A DNA stretch of 64,000 nucleotides, taken from Caldilineaceae bacterium. GTDB lineage: Bacteria > Chloroflexota > Anaerolineae > Caldilineales > Caldilineaceae. This document shows, piece by piece, positions 17,202 through 26,531 of the stretch; the first letter of the stretch is position 1, and every line of letters begins with the position of its first letter. Where the stretch lies: contig JALHQH010000004.1 of NCBI GenBank assembly GCA_022842065.1, forward strand, positions 124,001-188,000, written 5' to 3'. The notes beneath the pieces were generated by a model. That model did not search any database and was not told the origin of the DNA. It saw only the letters and a program-made list of their open reading frames with translations. The position numbers were made by a program, and so were the translations under genes.

Positions 17202-18782
17202 ATGAGAATTATGAGCAAGCACTTAGTGGGTGGCCCAGGATTAATGCAGCAGTGGCTACCCTGGCCCCTACTCATGCTTTTATTACTCGGCGCGCTGCTC
17301 CGTTTTTATCAGATCCAGACCAAGACGATCTGGCTCGATGAAGCCTTTAGCATCTGGCTGGCCCACCAACCGTTGGTTGACCTCTGGGCCTGGCTGATCA
17401 AGATCGATCAACATCCACCACTCTACTATTCATTGCTGCATTGTTGGCAACTACTTTTTGGTGATCGACAGGGGGCAGTGCGGGTGCTTTCCGCCCTGTG
17501 TAGCACGCTGACGCTACCCTTCTGCTATGGGGCTGGACGCCGTTTCTTTGATCAGCCGACAGCGCTGGTGACGACCTTGATCCTGGCCGTGGCCCCTTTT
17601 CACATTCGCTATGCCCAGGAAGCGCGCATGTATGCGCTCTTGACCTTGACCGTTGCCATTGCGCTCTATCTGTTGGCCCGGCTACTGCTGGAACCACCCC
17701 AACAGCAACCGCGTTGGCTTGCACCGGCCTTTGCCCTCGCCCAAGCCGCCGTGATGTTGACCCATAACACCGCCGCGGTTTTCTTCCCGCTTGCGCTCAA
17801 CCTGGCGATTGGTGGGGCGGTGGTCTGGCAATATGGGCGGGGCGGCGTCTCTTCGTTGACCGCGCTCAACCAACCGGGCTTTGAATGGCATTGGCTGCGC
17901 ACGCAACTGCTCGCTTTCAGTGGGTGGTTGCCGTGGAGCATTCCCTTTCTGATTCAATCCGTGGGCGTCGACCGCGAGTTCTGGATCGGGTGGCCTGATG
18001 GTACCATGATCTACGAAACTTTCCACAACTTTCACCTGGCCCATCAGCCCTATCGGCCCATTCCCTGGCTGGTGGGTGATTCGTTGTATTGGGGCGTCGG
18101 CATGGTGGGGCTCTGGTCAGTGCGGCGACGCGGGGCGTTGTTGGTGTTACTGCTCTCGCTTTTTCTTACCCCGGTGCTGGGCGAATTGTTAGTGAGCTTG
18201 CGGCGCCCCATTTTTTCGGATCGCACGTTGATCTGGGTGACCTTGCCCTACTTTCTGCTGGTCGCCGCCGGCGTGGTTCACCTTGGCCGCTGGGCGCAAC
18301 GGCGTGGGCTGCGCTGGATGGGACGAGTGCTGCCAGTGTTGCTGTTGCTGGGCTTGGTTACATTGAGTGGGCAGGCGTTAAGCAACTACTATCGCCATTT
18401 TGAGAAAGAGGGTTGGGCGGAAGCGGCAGCCTATGTGGCCGATCAGGCCGCAGCGGGCGATCTGCTGCTCTTTAACGCGTCCTGGGTGCAACTGCCCTTT
18501 GACTACTATTTTCGTCACGCGGCGCAGCCCGTCGCAATGCATGGCTTACCAGTTGATCTCTTTGACCGCGGGATCCTAGAACCCAAAATGACGCCTGCCG
18601 ATCTGCCCCATCTGCAACATTTGCTGACTAATCGCCCGCGCGTCTGGCTGATCTACTCTCACAACTGGTATACTGACCCGCAAGGGATTATCCCGCGTGA
18701 ACTGCGCCAACGGCTGCGGCTGGTTGACCAACAGCAATTTACCGGCTTAGAGGTGATGCGCTTTGAAGCTGCCGGTGATTGA
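17202..18782 (+). CDS. GT39-type membrane glycosyltransferase
   Basis: A 526-residue polytopic protein of the PMT/ArnT (GT-C) fold, which transfers sugars from polyprenyl-phosphate donors on the outer face of the membrane. The first extracellular loop carries TIWLDEAFSIWLAHQ with the DE pair at residues 46-47, followed by IDQHPPLYYSLLHCW, both typical of the family. About 10-11 transmembrane segments are visible, and a soluble C-terminal tail of about 110 residues ends the protein. The start could be ATG 17202 or 17211. It forms a cluster with an MFS transporter and a second GT39 protein. Confidence 0.85.
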   Translation: MRIMSKHLVGGPGLMQQWLPWPLLMLLLLGALLRFYQIQTKTIWLDEAFSIWLAHQPLVDLWAWLIKIDQHPPLYYSLLHCWQLLFGDRQGAVRVLSALCSTLTLPFCYGAGRRFFDQPTALVTTLILAVAPFHIRYAQEARMYALLTLTVAIALYLLARLLLEPPQQQPRWLAPAFALAQAAVMLTHNTAAVFFPLALNLAIGGAVVWQYGRGGVSSLTALNQPGFEWHWLRTQLLAFSGWLPWSIPFLIQSVGVDREFWIGWPDGTMIYETFHNFHLAHQPYRPIPWLVGDSLYWGVGMVGLWSVRRRGALLVLLLSLFLTPVLGELLVSLRRPIFSDRTLIWVTLPYFLLVAAGVVHLGRWAQRRGLRWMGRVLPVLLLLGLVTLSGQALSNYYRHFEKEGWAEAAAYVADQAAAGDLLLFNASWVQLPFDYYFRHAAQPVAMHGLPVDLFDRGILEPKMTPADLPHLQHLLTNRPRVWLIYSHNWYTDPQGIIPRELRQRLRLVDQQQFTGLEVMRFEAAGD

Positions 18783-18901
18783 TGTGGTTGCGGCAATACA
18801 CGAGGTGGCGTGCAGCTGTTGAAACACACCTACTGGTATGCACAAGTGCGTTGGCGCTTTGCGCCCATTGCATGAAGAAACGCACTAGAGACGATTGCGG
18901 C

Positions 18902-18922
18902 AACCCGTTTTAGCGGGTTTTT
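18902..18922 (+). terminator. rho-independent-like terminator after the GT39 gene
   Basis: AACCCG and CGGGTT arms around a TTTTAG loop are followed by a run of five T. It lies 120 bases after the glycosyltransferase stop. The stem word is the same as in the palindromes at 29507-29558. Confidence 0.6.
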
Positions 18923-18980
18923 GCCTATCAGCCGGGCGTTTCAACCCCGGCGACTGTCGATTAACACGAAAGTAACCCAC

Positions 18981-20252
18981 ATGACGACCTTCCTCGCGCA
19001 ACTCGGCCACTTCCGCCGCGAAGTCTGGCTCTACCTGGTCACACCGGCGCTCATCGGCTTTACGATCTTTGGCGGCATCTATACGGTGCTGCTCAACCTT
19101 TATCTGCTGCGGCTGGGTTATGGTCCCCAATTTGTTGGGCTGGTCAATGCCGCCGGTTTTGGTACGCTAGCGGTGCTAGCCTTACCCTCCGGTACCCTGG
19201 GTCGCTACATTGGTGTACGCCAAGCGATGATCCTGGGGATGACACTGATCATGGCCGGCTGTGGATTGCTACCGCTGGGTGAATTTGTCCCCAACTGGCT
19301 GCGCCCGGCCTGGCTGCTAGTCATGTACAGCGTGGTGCAATTTGGCATGACCTTGCATGTGGTCAACTCGCAACCATTTCTGATGGATGCCACCAGCCCT
19401 GTTGAACGCGATCATGTCTTTTCGGTGCAGGTGGCACTCTGGCCGTTGGCCGGCTTTTTGGGGAGCCTGGTCGGCGGGCTGTTGCCGGGGGTGTTGGCAC
19501 CCTTGTTGGGGACAACGTTAGAAGATCCTGCACCCTACCGCTACACCCTGCTGCTGGCGGCGGCACTCGTCTTGCCGGGGATCCTAGCGCTGTTGGCGAT
19601 CCGTGATGATGCCTCGCCGCGTGTACAGCGGAGCACTGGTGCATCCACTGCCGCGGCCCCGCTGGCCTTGATCGCGCTCCTTGCCCTGATCAGCTTTCTG
19701 CGCAGCGGCGGCGAAGGGATCGGGCGCACCTTCTTTAATGTCTATCTCGATGATGGGCTGGGCATTGCTACCGCGCAGATTGGTAGCCTCTTCGCCTTTG
19801 CCCAACTGTTAGCTGTGCCCGCGGCGTTGGTAGCCCCGGCGCTTTCCCAGCGCTGGGGCAAAGAGCGGCTGATGATCTGGGGCACTGTGGGCTTGGCGGC
19901 GAGTTTACTGCCCATGGCCTTGATCCCCGATTGGCGAGCCGCGGGGCTGGGGTTGCTGGGCATTCTGCTCCTCACCTCGATCTCGCGCGGCCCCTTTATG
20001 ATCTATATTCAGGAAGCAGTCGCCCCCCAATGGCGGCCGCTGATCTCTGGCGCAACGACGATGACCTTTGGCATCAGTTGGTTTAGTACAGCCTTTACCG
20101 GCGGCTATATTATCACCCACTATGGCTATCGTTCGCTCTTTTTGCTGGGGCTAGTGCTGAGCTTAGCTGGTGGCCTGCTGGTCTGGGGCTATCTGCTGAC
20201 GGTCCAACGCCGGCGTACGAACCGCGTCGTGATAACGGCAGGTGACGATTGA
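18981..20252 (+). CDS. MFS transporter
   Basis: A 423-residue membrane protein with about 12 hydrophobic segments in two halves and a central loop around residue 205-220. The GRYIGVRQAMILG segment after the second helix fits the MFS loop 2-3 signature. The substrate cannot be predicted. ATG 18981 was chosen because the upstream extension overlaps the terminator region and is not hydrophobic. The stop overlaps the start of the next gene by 4 bases, so it is coupled with the second GT39 protein; transport of an envelope or glycan precursor is a possible role. Confidence 0.85.
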   Translation: MTTFLAQLGHFRREVWLYLVTPALIGFTIFGGIYTVLLNLYLLRLGYGPQFVGLVNAAGFGTLAVLALPSGTLGRYIGVRQAMILGMTLIMAGCGLLPLGEFVPNWLRPAWLLVMYSVVQFGMTLHVVNSQPFLMDATSPVERDHVFSVQVALWPLAGFLGSLVGGLLPGVLAPLLGTTLEDPAPYRYTLLLAAALVLPGILALLAIRDDASPRVQRSTGASTAAAPLALIALLALISFLRSGGEGIGRTFFNVYLDDGLGIATAQIGSLFAFAQLLAVPAALVAPALSQRWGKERLMIWGTVGLAASLLPMALIPDWRAAGLGLLGILLLTSISRGPFMIYIQEAVAPQWRPLISGATTMTFGISWFSTAFTGGYIITHYGYRSLFLLGLVLSLAGGLLVWGYLLTVQRRRTNRVVITAGDD

Positions 20253-22192
20253 AGACTGAGCGAAACGCACGTGCCCCCTTTGCGCTGGTGCTGCTTTTGG
20301 TAATCGCCGGTGGCCTCTGGTTGCATTGGCCACACCTTAATACACTGGTCTGGAGCAGCGATGAGGGCATTCACCTGAGTGCCGCCTATCTAGTGGCACA
20401 GGGTAAAGAGCCCTATCGGCAAGTCTCCTTTAGCCAGGGGCCACTCTTTTTGGAGATGGTGCGCTGGCCGCTGATTTTGGGGACAGAAGAGGGCAACGAG
20501 GTCACCGCCGTACGGGTGACCTTACTCGGTTTTGGCGTATTGCTGCTGGTGGCGGTTGCCCTGATCGGGCGCGATCTCAAAAATAATTTGGCTGGCTGGG
20601 CGGCCGCGCTTAGCTTGCTCGCCATGCCCAGCTTCTTCTACTTTGGCCGTGCCGTCATGGCCGATCTGCCGGCAGTGGCCCTGGGTATGTGGGCAGCATG
20701 GGCGGCGATCCGTTTTTTTCACCGTGGCAACCGGCGTTGGCTCATTGGCAGCGGGATCCTCTTGGGGTTGAGCCTCGCGACTAAATTTCTAACCATCTAT
20801 GCGCTGGGCTGGATTGGGCTGTTGCTACTCTATCGCATCTGGCTAATCGAGCGCGGCCGCCGTTGGCAGCCGGCCCTGGGCGCAACCCTACGCGCCGGTT
20901 TGCTCTTCGGCGGTGCGACGCTCCTGACCGTGCTCTCGATCTACCTCTGGTATGATCTGCCGGCGTTGCTCAATTCTGCCTTTGGGATGCGGGTGGCGAT
21001 GCGCGAGGCCTTTGGCAGTTGGCCAACCAACAACCGCGACGAAATCGCCGAATTTTGGACCTTTCATGCCCCGTTGATTGTGCTCGCTGGCTATGGGATC
21101 CTGGGGCAACTGCGGCAGCGCCAACAGGCGTTCTTGCTTGTGAGTTGGTTGCTGCTTGTGGCTGCGTCGCTGCGGGTGCAGAATCCGCTCTATCATCAAC
21201 ATCTGCAACTGTTGCTCCCACTGCTGGCCCTCTTTGCCGGCTTGGGCATTGCCACCCTGGTTGAACAGCTCCGCCAACTGGGGCGACAGCCGGGTCAACA
21301 ACTGGGGCGACAACTGGGGCCGTTGCCCCGCGCCGTCAGCGTTGTGCTGGGGTTGCTGCTGGTAAGTTGGCTGGTGCGCTTTACAGTGACCAGCTATCGC
21401 ATCCCCAATCGCTACACTGAAGTTTCGCGCACCAGCCTGCGGGCAGACCAAGGACCGGTCGTCGAGTTCTTGCAGAAATTCACTGCGCCGGATGATTGCG
21501 TCGTTACCGATGACCTCAATCTGGCCTTTATCAGCCGCCGCTTTCCGCCGCCAATGTTAATTGATCTCTCCAGCGCCCGCCTGGCCACCGAGTCGATCAG
21601 CGATGACCGGTTGGTAACGCTCACCCAACGCGCCGGCTGCCAGGTGGTGGCCGCCCTGACCGATCGCATTGTCGAGCTCAGCCCAGGCTTTGAGCAATGG
21701 AGTCAAGGTGCCTTTCTGGGCCACTGGCAGGGCGCAGATGAAGAGGCCACCTTATGGCTGGCACAACCGCTGACCAAGCCGCAGCCGATCATTCCGCTCC
21801 AGATAACCCTGGGCGAACAAGTGATCCTACGCGGGGTTGATCTGACGCCGGATCGCCGCCATCAAACACTGCATGTCTCACTCTACTGGCAGAGCCTCAA
21901 ACCCTTCCCACTTGACTACAAAATTTTTGTTCACTTGCGCGATGAGACCAATAATACCATCGTCAACGGCGATCATCTGCCCTATGACAACCTGGTGCCG
22001 ACCACAGTTTGGCCGGTAGGCACCATCGTCAAAGAGACGATTCAACTGCAACTGCCCCCCAACCTGGCCCTGGAAGAGTACCATCTCTCGCTGGGCATGT
22101 ATGATCCCGCCAGCCAGGAACGGTTGCCGGTACAAGAGGATAAGAGCGGGGAAAACGCAATTGTCATTCCGCTGGCGTGGGATCTGTTGTAG
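20249..22192 (+). CDS. GT39-type membrane glycosyltransferase with C-terminal beta domain
   Basis: A 647-residue protein. The N-terminal 390 residues are polytopic with the GT-C signature (LVWSSDEGIHLSAAYLVAQGKEPYRQVSFSQGPLF, containing the DE pair). The C-terminal 250 residues are soluble and end in a beta-sandwich-like region (GEQVILRGVDLTPD, LYWQSLKPFPLDYKIFVHL) often attached to such enzymes in Chloroflexota and Cyanobacteria. The TTG start overlaps the MFS stop (TTGA). A glutamine/leucine repeat (LGRQPGQQLGRQLG) is encoded near 21290. Confidence 0.85.
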   Translation: MKTERNARAPFALVLLLVIAGGLWLHWPHLNTLVWSSDEGIHLSAAYLVAQGKEPYRQVSFSQGPLFLEMVRWPLILGTEEGNEVTAVRVTLLGFGVLLLVAVALIGRDLKNNLAGWAAALSLLAMPSFFYFGRAVMADLPAVALGMWAAWAAIRFFHRGNRRWLIGSGILLGLSLATKFLTIYALGWIGLLLLYRIWLIERGRRWQPALGATLRAGLLFGGATLLTVLSIYLWYDLPALLNSAFGMRVAMREAFGSWPTNNRDEIAEFWTFHAPLIVLAGYGILGQLRQRQQAFLLVSWLLLVAASLRVQNPLYHQHLQLLLPLLALFAGLGIATLVEQLRQLGRQPGQQLGRQLGPLPRAVSVVLGLLLVSWLVRFTVTSYRIPNRYTEVSRTSLRADQGPVVEFLQKFTAPDDCVVTDDLNLAFISRRFPPPMLIDLSSARLATESISDDRLVTLTQRAGCQVVAALTDRIVELSPGFEQWSQGAFLGHWQGADEEATLWLAQPLTKPQPIIPLQITLGEQVILRGVDLTPDRRHQTLHVSLYWQSLKPFPLDYKIFVHLRDETNNTIVNGDHLPYDNLVPTTVWPVGTIVKETIQLQLPPNLALEEYHLSLGMYDPASQERLPVQEDKSGENAIVIPLAWDLL

Positions 22193-22287
22193 GGAACAGT
22201 ATCGATTACCAAAGCATGGGCTAAAATACCACGCAGACAAAATTTGCGACGCAGCAAACGCATTGGGAACGCATATCGCACGGCATG

Positions 22288-22320
22288 AAAAAAGTCGGAT
22301 GGCACACATCCGACTTTTTT
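22288..22320 (+). terminator. bidirectional rho-independent terminator
   Basis: A perfect stem GTCGGATG/CATCCGAC with a 5-base loop is flanked by six A on the left and six T on the right, so it can work on both strands. It ends the GT39 gene transcript about 95 bases after its stop. Confidence 0.85.
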
Positions 22321-22328
22321 GTTATACT
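22320..22328 (+). promoter_or_regulatory. extended -10 promoter for the oxidoreductase gene
   Basis: TGTTATACT begins on the last base of the terminator T-run, 43 bases before ATG 22372. No clear -35 box; the hairpin occupies that place. Confidence 0.5.
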
Positions 22329-22371
22329 CCTGGTATGGAACCAACCACCTACCAACCAACAGGAGCCTGTT

Positions 22372-23526
22372 ATGTCTCAATATCGAACTGCCATCATCGC
22401 CTGCGGTATCATTGCGCGTGTCCATGCGCGGGGCTGGCTGGCTGTCCCCGGCCAACCGACCACCATCGGTGCGATTGCTGACACCAACCCCGATGCCCGC
22501 CGCGAATATGGCGACTTTTTTAACGTGGGCGAGGCCCATCGTTACGCCGACTATCGCCAAATGCTCGACCAGGAACGACCAGACTTTGTCGATGTCTGCT
22601 CCTGGCATCAACAACATGCCGAAATGGTCATCGCGGCCGCGGCGCGGCGGCCCAAGGCAATCATCTGCCAGAAGCCCATGGCCGTCGATCTGGGCGAGGC
22701 CGACGCGATGTTAACCGCGTGTGAGCGCAACGGCGTCAAGCTGATCATCGCCTTTCAACGCCCCCACCACGCCACCTGGATGAAAGCGCGCGAAATGATC
22801 CGCCAAGGGGTCATCGGCAAGGTCACGCAGATCCAGCTTGACGATGGCGGCAATATCCTCAACACCAACTCACACAACATCCGCCTTGCCCTCTTCCTGA
22901 TGGACGAACCGCAGGCTGAATGGGTGGTGGGCGCGGTTGAGCGCACCACCGACCAGGTCGAACGTGGCCTACCGGCGGAAGATGCCTGTCTGGGGCTGGT
23001 CGGCTGTGCCAATGGCGCGACGATTTTGATTCAGGGGAATCTGGTGCGTGGACTGGGCCAGGGCTGCCGCGTGATCGGCACCGACGGCATCATGGAATTC
23101 GACACCACCCACCACCCTGATGAGATGATCCCCTCCGACGCGCCCATGTACACGCCGGAAATTCCCTCGGCCCGTTACAACTATGAGATCGGCGTCGTGC
23201 GCTATCTCAACCCTGACTCGAATGGTTGGCAAACGGTCGAAGCGCCCTGGTATGATTGCTGGAGCCACCAATGCCAGGAAGCAATCGACTGGGTCGAAGG
23301 GCGCATCACCCAGCCGATCAGCGGGGCGGATCGGGCTCGGGCGGTTCAGGAGATCATGATGGCGCTCTTTGAATCGGCACGCAAACGGCAGCGGATCTAC
23401 CTGCCCCTGAAGACCAAAGTCAACCCCCTCACACTGATGGTCGAAAATGGCGATCTGCCAGTGGAATGGCCGGGCCGCTATGAACGCCGCGCCAAACTCG
23501 TGCGCGGCGAGGGCATGTCCTGGTAA
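22372..23526 (+). CDS. Gfo/Idh/MocA-family NAD(P)-dependent oxidoreductase
   Basis: A 384-residue protein with an N-terminal Rossmann fold (YRTAIIACGIIARVHARGW, then GAIADTNPDARREYG), the QKPMAVDLGEAD motif equivalent to the catalytic EKP motif of the family with Glu replaced by Gln, and a C-terminal alpha/beta domain. Family members oxidise or reduce sugars and cyclitols. The EKP-to-QKP change is shown by the sequence; its effect is unknown. ATG 22372 was chosen because AGGAG lies six bases upstream; a longer frame would run through the terminator. Confidence 0.85.
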   Translation: MSQYRTAIIACGIIARVHARGWLAVPGQPTTIGAIADTNPDARREYGDFFNVGEAHRYADYRQMLDQERPDFVDVCSWHQQHAEMVIAAAARRPKAIICQKPMAVDLGEADAMLTACERNGVKLIIAFQRPHHATWMKAREMIRQGVIGKVTQIQLDDGGNILNTNSHNIRLALFLMDEPQAEWVVGAVERTTDQVERGLPAEDACLGLVGCANGATILIQGNLVRGLGQGCRVIGTDGIMEFDTTHHPDEMIPSDAPMYTPEIPSARYNYEIGVVRYLNPDSNGWQTVEAPWYDCWSHQCQEAIDWVEGRITQPISGADRARAVQEIMMALFESARKRQRIYLPLKTKVNPLTLMVENGDLPVEWPGRYERRAKLVRGEGMSW

Positions 23527-23533
23527 TAGGGGC

Positions 23534-23612
23534 AGCAGGACTTACGCAGCTACCGGCGGCTGAGCGGGAGCCCGTTGGGCGCGAAGCCAGAGGTAGCTGT
23601 GTAAGTCCTGCT
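23534..23612 (+). repeat. MITE-like inverted repeat, 79 bp
   Basis: Terminal arms AGCAGGACTTACGCAGCTAC (23534-23553) and its reverse complement at 23593-23612 differ at one position and enclose 39 bases. The CAGGACTTACGCA-type terminus resembles insertion-sequence ends. No transposase gene lies inside. It also could form a terminator-like hairpin after the oxidoreductase gene. Confidence 0.6.
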
Positions 23613-23652
23613 AGTATAAATGCCAAGGTGATAAAACGATGGAGTTGCTGCT

Positions 23653-24390
23653 ATGCGGATTGCCCTGCTCTCTGACATTCACGGTAACTTTACGGCGTTC
23701 CAGGCCGTGTTAGCCGATCTGAGCGCGGCCAAGGTTGATCAGATCGTTTATCTGGGGGATGCCGCCACCCTAGGACCGGAGCCACAGGCGGTTGTGCAAC
23801 AGTTGCAAGCACTGGCCTGCCCTTGTGTGTTGGGCAACCACGAGGCATATATGCTCAACCTGGCCGAATTTCTACAAGCGGATCACGCGGATTGGGCCAA
23901 AGAAACGATTGCCTGGGGCGTTGACCAATGTGGGCAAGCAGGATTAGATTTCTTGCGCTCCTTTCAACCAACATTGCACCTACCCCTTGATCCTGCCCAG
24001 CCACAGGTGCAGTTGCGCTGCGTTCATGGCTCGGTTCACTCGTACAACGATCTGATCCTGGCGACCACGCCAGCTAGCGAGTTAGATCAGTTGGTGGGGA
24101 ATAGTACCGTCCCGATTGTGGCCGGTGGCCATACCCACGTGCAAATGCTGCGCCGGCATCGGGCCCAATTGGTGGTCAATCCCGGTAGTGTGGGCGCGCC
24201 GATGGCCGAAATGCCCTTTGTCGGTGCGCCCCGCCTGTTACCTTGGGCCGAGTATGCAATTATCGATTACCAACCCGCGGCCCTGCGCGTAGAATTGCGC
24301 CAGGTGCGCTACAATATCGCCAGGGCCAAGGCAGCCGCATTGGCGAGTGGTCTACCCTCGGCCGCGGCGTGGGTTGCCCAATGGGTCTAA
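23653..24390 (+). CDS. metallophosphoesterase
   Basis: A 245-residue calcineurin-like phosphoesterase. Metal ligands are in LLSDIHGN (residues 5-12), YLGDAATLG, VLGNHEAY and GGHTHVQML, then VVNPGSVGAPM, which together match the YfcE/diadenosine-tetraphosphatase-like group. Substrate is not predictable. ATG 23653 follows GATGGAG. A TATAAA box in the 40 bases after the MITE-like repeat could serve as its -10. Confidence 0.88.
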   Translation: MRIALLSDIHGNFTAFQAVLADLSAAKVDQIVYLGDAATLGPEPQAVVQQLQALACPCVLGNHEAYMLNLAEFLQADHADWAKETIAWGVDQCGQAGLDFLRSFQPTLHLPLDPAQPQVQLRCVHGSVHSYNDLILATTPASELDQLVGNSTVPIVAGGHTHVQMLRRHRAQLVVNPGSVGAPMAEMPFVGAPRLLPWAEYAIIDYQPAALRVELRQVRYNIARAKAAALASGLPSAAAWVAQWV

Positions 24391-24441
24391 ACTTGCGCCG
24401 CCATTGGGTACGGCGTTGACAAACCTAAGGAGCCTGCATAG

Positions 24442-25164
24442 ATGAGCTACCTGTTGATGATCCTGGTCATCGGAACGTTGATTTGTCTCCACGAACTGGG
24501 CCACCTGGTGGCAGCCAAGTGGTGGGGGATTCCGATCAAATGTTTTTCACTCGGCTTTGGGCCAAAATTGTGGAGCATCCAGCTTGGTACAACCGAATAT
24601 CGGCTGTCGGCCTTACCACTTGGTGGCTATGTGCTGCCGGCAGTTGACGCCGAAGCGCTGGAACAATTGCCACTGCGCCATCAGGTGGGGTTTGCGCTAG
24701 GTGGTCCACTGGCAAATCTGCTGGGTGCGTACTGTTGTGTAGCGCTTTTGGCGGTTGCACAGGCAGGACTCTCGCCAACGACATTGTTTTGGCAACCGTT
24801 GACGCAGACCCTGCAAGTGATCGGCGAACTGCTGATTCAACTGCCAACGCTCTTGACCCACCCCGAACAGTTCGCGGGGATCATTGGTGTTGTTACCGTC
24901 GGCGGCGACTATGTGGGCACGAATCTGAGCCGGCTGCTGACCGTGGCCTTTGTGCTCAATGTCAATCTGGCCGTTTTTAACCTCTTGCCGATCCTACCGC
25001 TTGACGGTGGCCGCATTGTGATGGCGCTGCTGCGGCGGCTTTACGCCCCGTTGCAGCGCCTACAGTTGCCACTCGCTTTGACCGGCTGGGCACTTTTGCT
25101 CGGCTTGATGGCTTATGCAGCGATATTAGATATCGTCAGGCTAGTGAATGTTGCAGCGATCTAG
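24442..25164 (+). CDS. M50 site-2 protease-like zinc metalloprotease
   Basis: A 240-residue polytopic membrane protein. Zinc ligands are in CLHELGHLVAAKWWG (HELGH) and in FNLLPILPLDGGRIVMAL (LDG motif), as in RseP/SpoIVFB enzymes that cut membrane-bound substrates. A PDZ domain is absent, making it shorter than RseP. The FSLGFGPKLWSI segment after HELGH is also typical of RseP. AAGGAG precedes the start. No anti-sigma factor gene is nearby. Confidence 0.88.
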   Translation: MSYLLMILVIGTLICLHELGHLVAAKWWGIPIKCFSLGFGPKLWSIQLGTTEYRLSALPLGGYVLPAVDAEALEQLPLRHQVGFALGGPLANLLGAYCCVALLAVAQAGLSPTTLFWQPLTQTLQVIGELLIQLPTLLTHPEQFAGIIGVVTVGGDYVGTNLSRLLTVAFVLNVNLAVFNLLPILPLDGGRIVMALLRRLYAPLQRLQLPLALTGWALLLGLMAYAAILDIVRLVNVAAI

Positions 25165-25191
25165 CCAGGTGACAGTCACTGAAGGTCAATT

Positions 25192-25494
25192 ATGCTAGAA
25201 CAAAAACTACCACCCATTCACCCCGGTGAGGTTCTGTTGGAAGAATTTCTAAAGCCCCTGTTACTAAGCCAATATCGCCTAGCAAAAGAGATTGGGGTAC
25301 CGGCGCGGCGCATTAATGAGATTGTGCACGGCAAACGCGCCATCACGCCTGATACCGCCTTACGCCTATCACGCTACTTTGGCCTATCGGAACGCTTTTG
25401 GCTGAATCTACAAACCCGCTATGATCTAGAAATCGAAAAAGATCATCTAGCGGACCGGTTGCAACAAGAAGTGCGCATCTACGCGCAAGCTTGA
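25192..25494 (+). CDS. higA: HigA-family antitoxin (XRE helix-turn-helix), apparently orphan
   Basis: A 100-residue DNA-binding protein: PPIHPGEVLLEEFLKPLLLSQYRLAKEIGVPARRINEIVHGKRAITPDTALRLSRYFGLS, the standard VapI/HigA pattern. HigA normally follows a HigB RelE-fold toxin, but the upstream gene is a site-2 protease and the 27-base gap cannot hold a toxin. It is therefore an orphan antitoxin or a stand-alone regulator. Its end overlaps an alternative start of the GNAT gene. Confidence 0.88.
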   Translation: MLEQKLPPIHPGEVLLEEFLKPLLLSQYRLAKEIGVPARRINEIVHGKRAITPDTALRLSRYFGLSERFWLNLQTRYDLEIEKDHLADRLQQEVRIYAQA

Positions 25495-25517
25495 TGCGCA
25501 CAGCAAACAGGAAACCC

Positions 25518-26369
25518 ATGTCCACACCCACTATTGTCATCCGCCCCGCCACCCCCGCCGACCGGGCGGCGGTCATCGTCGTTGAAGCCAAATCTACCCC
25601 TGGCCTACAATATCTGCCCCAGGTTTTCGACCAATTTGTGGCCGATCCAGATGGTGAATTTATGGTCGCGACCATCGACGAGGAAGTCGTCGCCTGTGGC
25701 AAATTTACGCCGCTGCCCGATGGGTCGGCGTGGCTGGAGACGCTGCGGGTGATCCCCGCACGGCAAGGGCTGGGCATTGGCAAGCGCTTCTATCAACGTT
25801 TCTTCGAGTTGGCCGCAGCGCAAGGGATCAGCACCATGCGCATGTACACGGGCACGCAAAATGTGGTGAGCAAAGGGCTGGCCGAACACTTTGGCTTCCA
25901 ACCGGCGGCCACCTTTCGCGGGATGTGGCGGCCCTGCGATCAGGCAACCATACCGCCAACCAGCCCGGCCTTCCAACCGATCACCGACCCCGACGAGGCC
26001 ACCGCGTTGTTGATGCCTCACCGTGCAGCCTGGCACGGTTTCCTGGTGATGAATCGCACCTTCTACACGTTGACGCCGGCGCTCTGTGCTGCACTTGCGC
26101 GACAAGGGCAGGTCTACGCTGATCCCAGCCGCCAAAGTGTGCTCACCCTGGGCGCGCGTTTTATGCCCGAACAGGCGCTCCACATCGGTCTCTTTGCTGG
26201 GGATGAAGCTGCCTGTTTGGCCTTTGCCTTGCACCAAGGCCTTGCACGCGCGACCGGGCGGCTGAGTTGTCTCCTGGTGGCCGCGGCGACACCGATCCAG
26301 GCAACGTTGCTGGCCCACGGCTTTCAACGGGAAACATCCGAGTTTATTGTGATGGAGAGTTCGAGTTAA
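25518..26369 (+). CDS. GNAT-family N-acetyltransferase
   Basis: A 283-residue protein with an N-terminal GNAT domain: TIVIRPATPADRAAVIVVEAKS, acetyl-CoA loop VIPARQGLGIGKRFYQRFFELA and the GLAEHFGFQPAATFRGM strand. The C-terminal half shows a weaker second GNAT-like pattern (RGLARATGRLSCLLVAA and LAHGFQRETSEFIVME). The acceptor is unknown. ATG 25518 has AGGAAACCC upstream; an ATG at 25494 overlapping the HigA stop is a possible alternative. Confidence 0.85.
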   Translation: MSTPTIVIRPATPADRAAVIVVEAKSTPGLQYLPQVFDQFVADPDGEFMVATIDEEVVACGKFTPLPDGSAWLETLRVIPARQGLGIGKRFYQRFFELAAAQGISTMRMYTGTQNVVSKGLAEHFGFQPAATFRGMWRPCDQATIPPTSPAFQPITDPDEATALLMPHRAAWHGFLVMNRTFYTLTPALCAALARQGQVYADPSRQSVLTLGARFMPEQALHIGLFAGDEAACLAFALHQGLARATGRLSCLLVAAATPIQATLLAHGFQRETSEFIVMESSS

Positions 26370-26484
26370 TATCTATAACGAAGGTTGCTAGCAATGTGCT
26401 CGTTGCGCTGCTCTGCGGCGCAATGCAGGTTGGAAGCTCTGCGTCCATTGTAACCACACAGGCTGAGCGACAAATTATTGTCAC

Positions 26485-26514
26485 TTGCGTAGTAAAGGCC
26501 ACCTTGTGTATAAA
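26485..26514 (+). promoter_or_regulatory. candidate promoter of the SUKH-like gene
   Basis: TTGCGT and TATAAA are separated by 18 bases, with TG before the -10. It lies 18 bases before ATG 26532. The remaining 115 bases of the gap show no other feature. Confidence 0.45.
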
Positions 26515-26531
26515 TCAGCAAAGAAGGAGAT

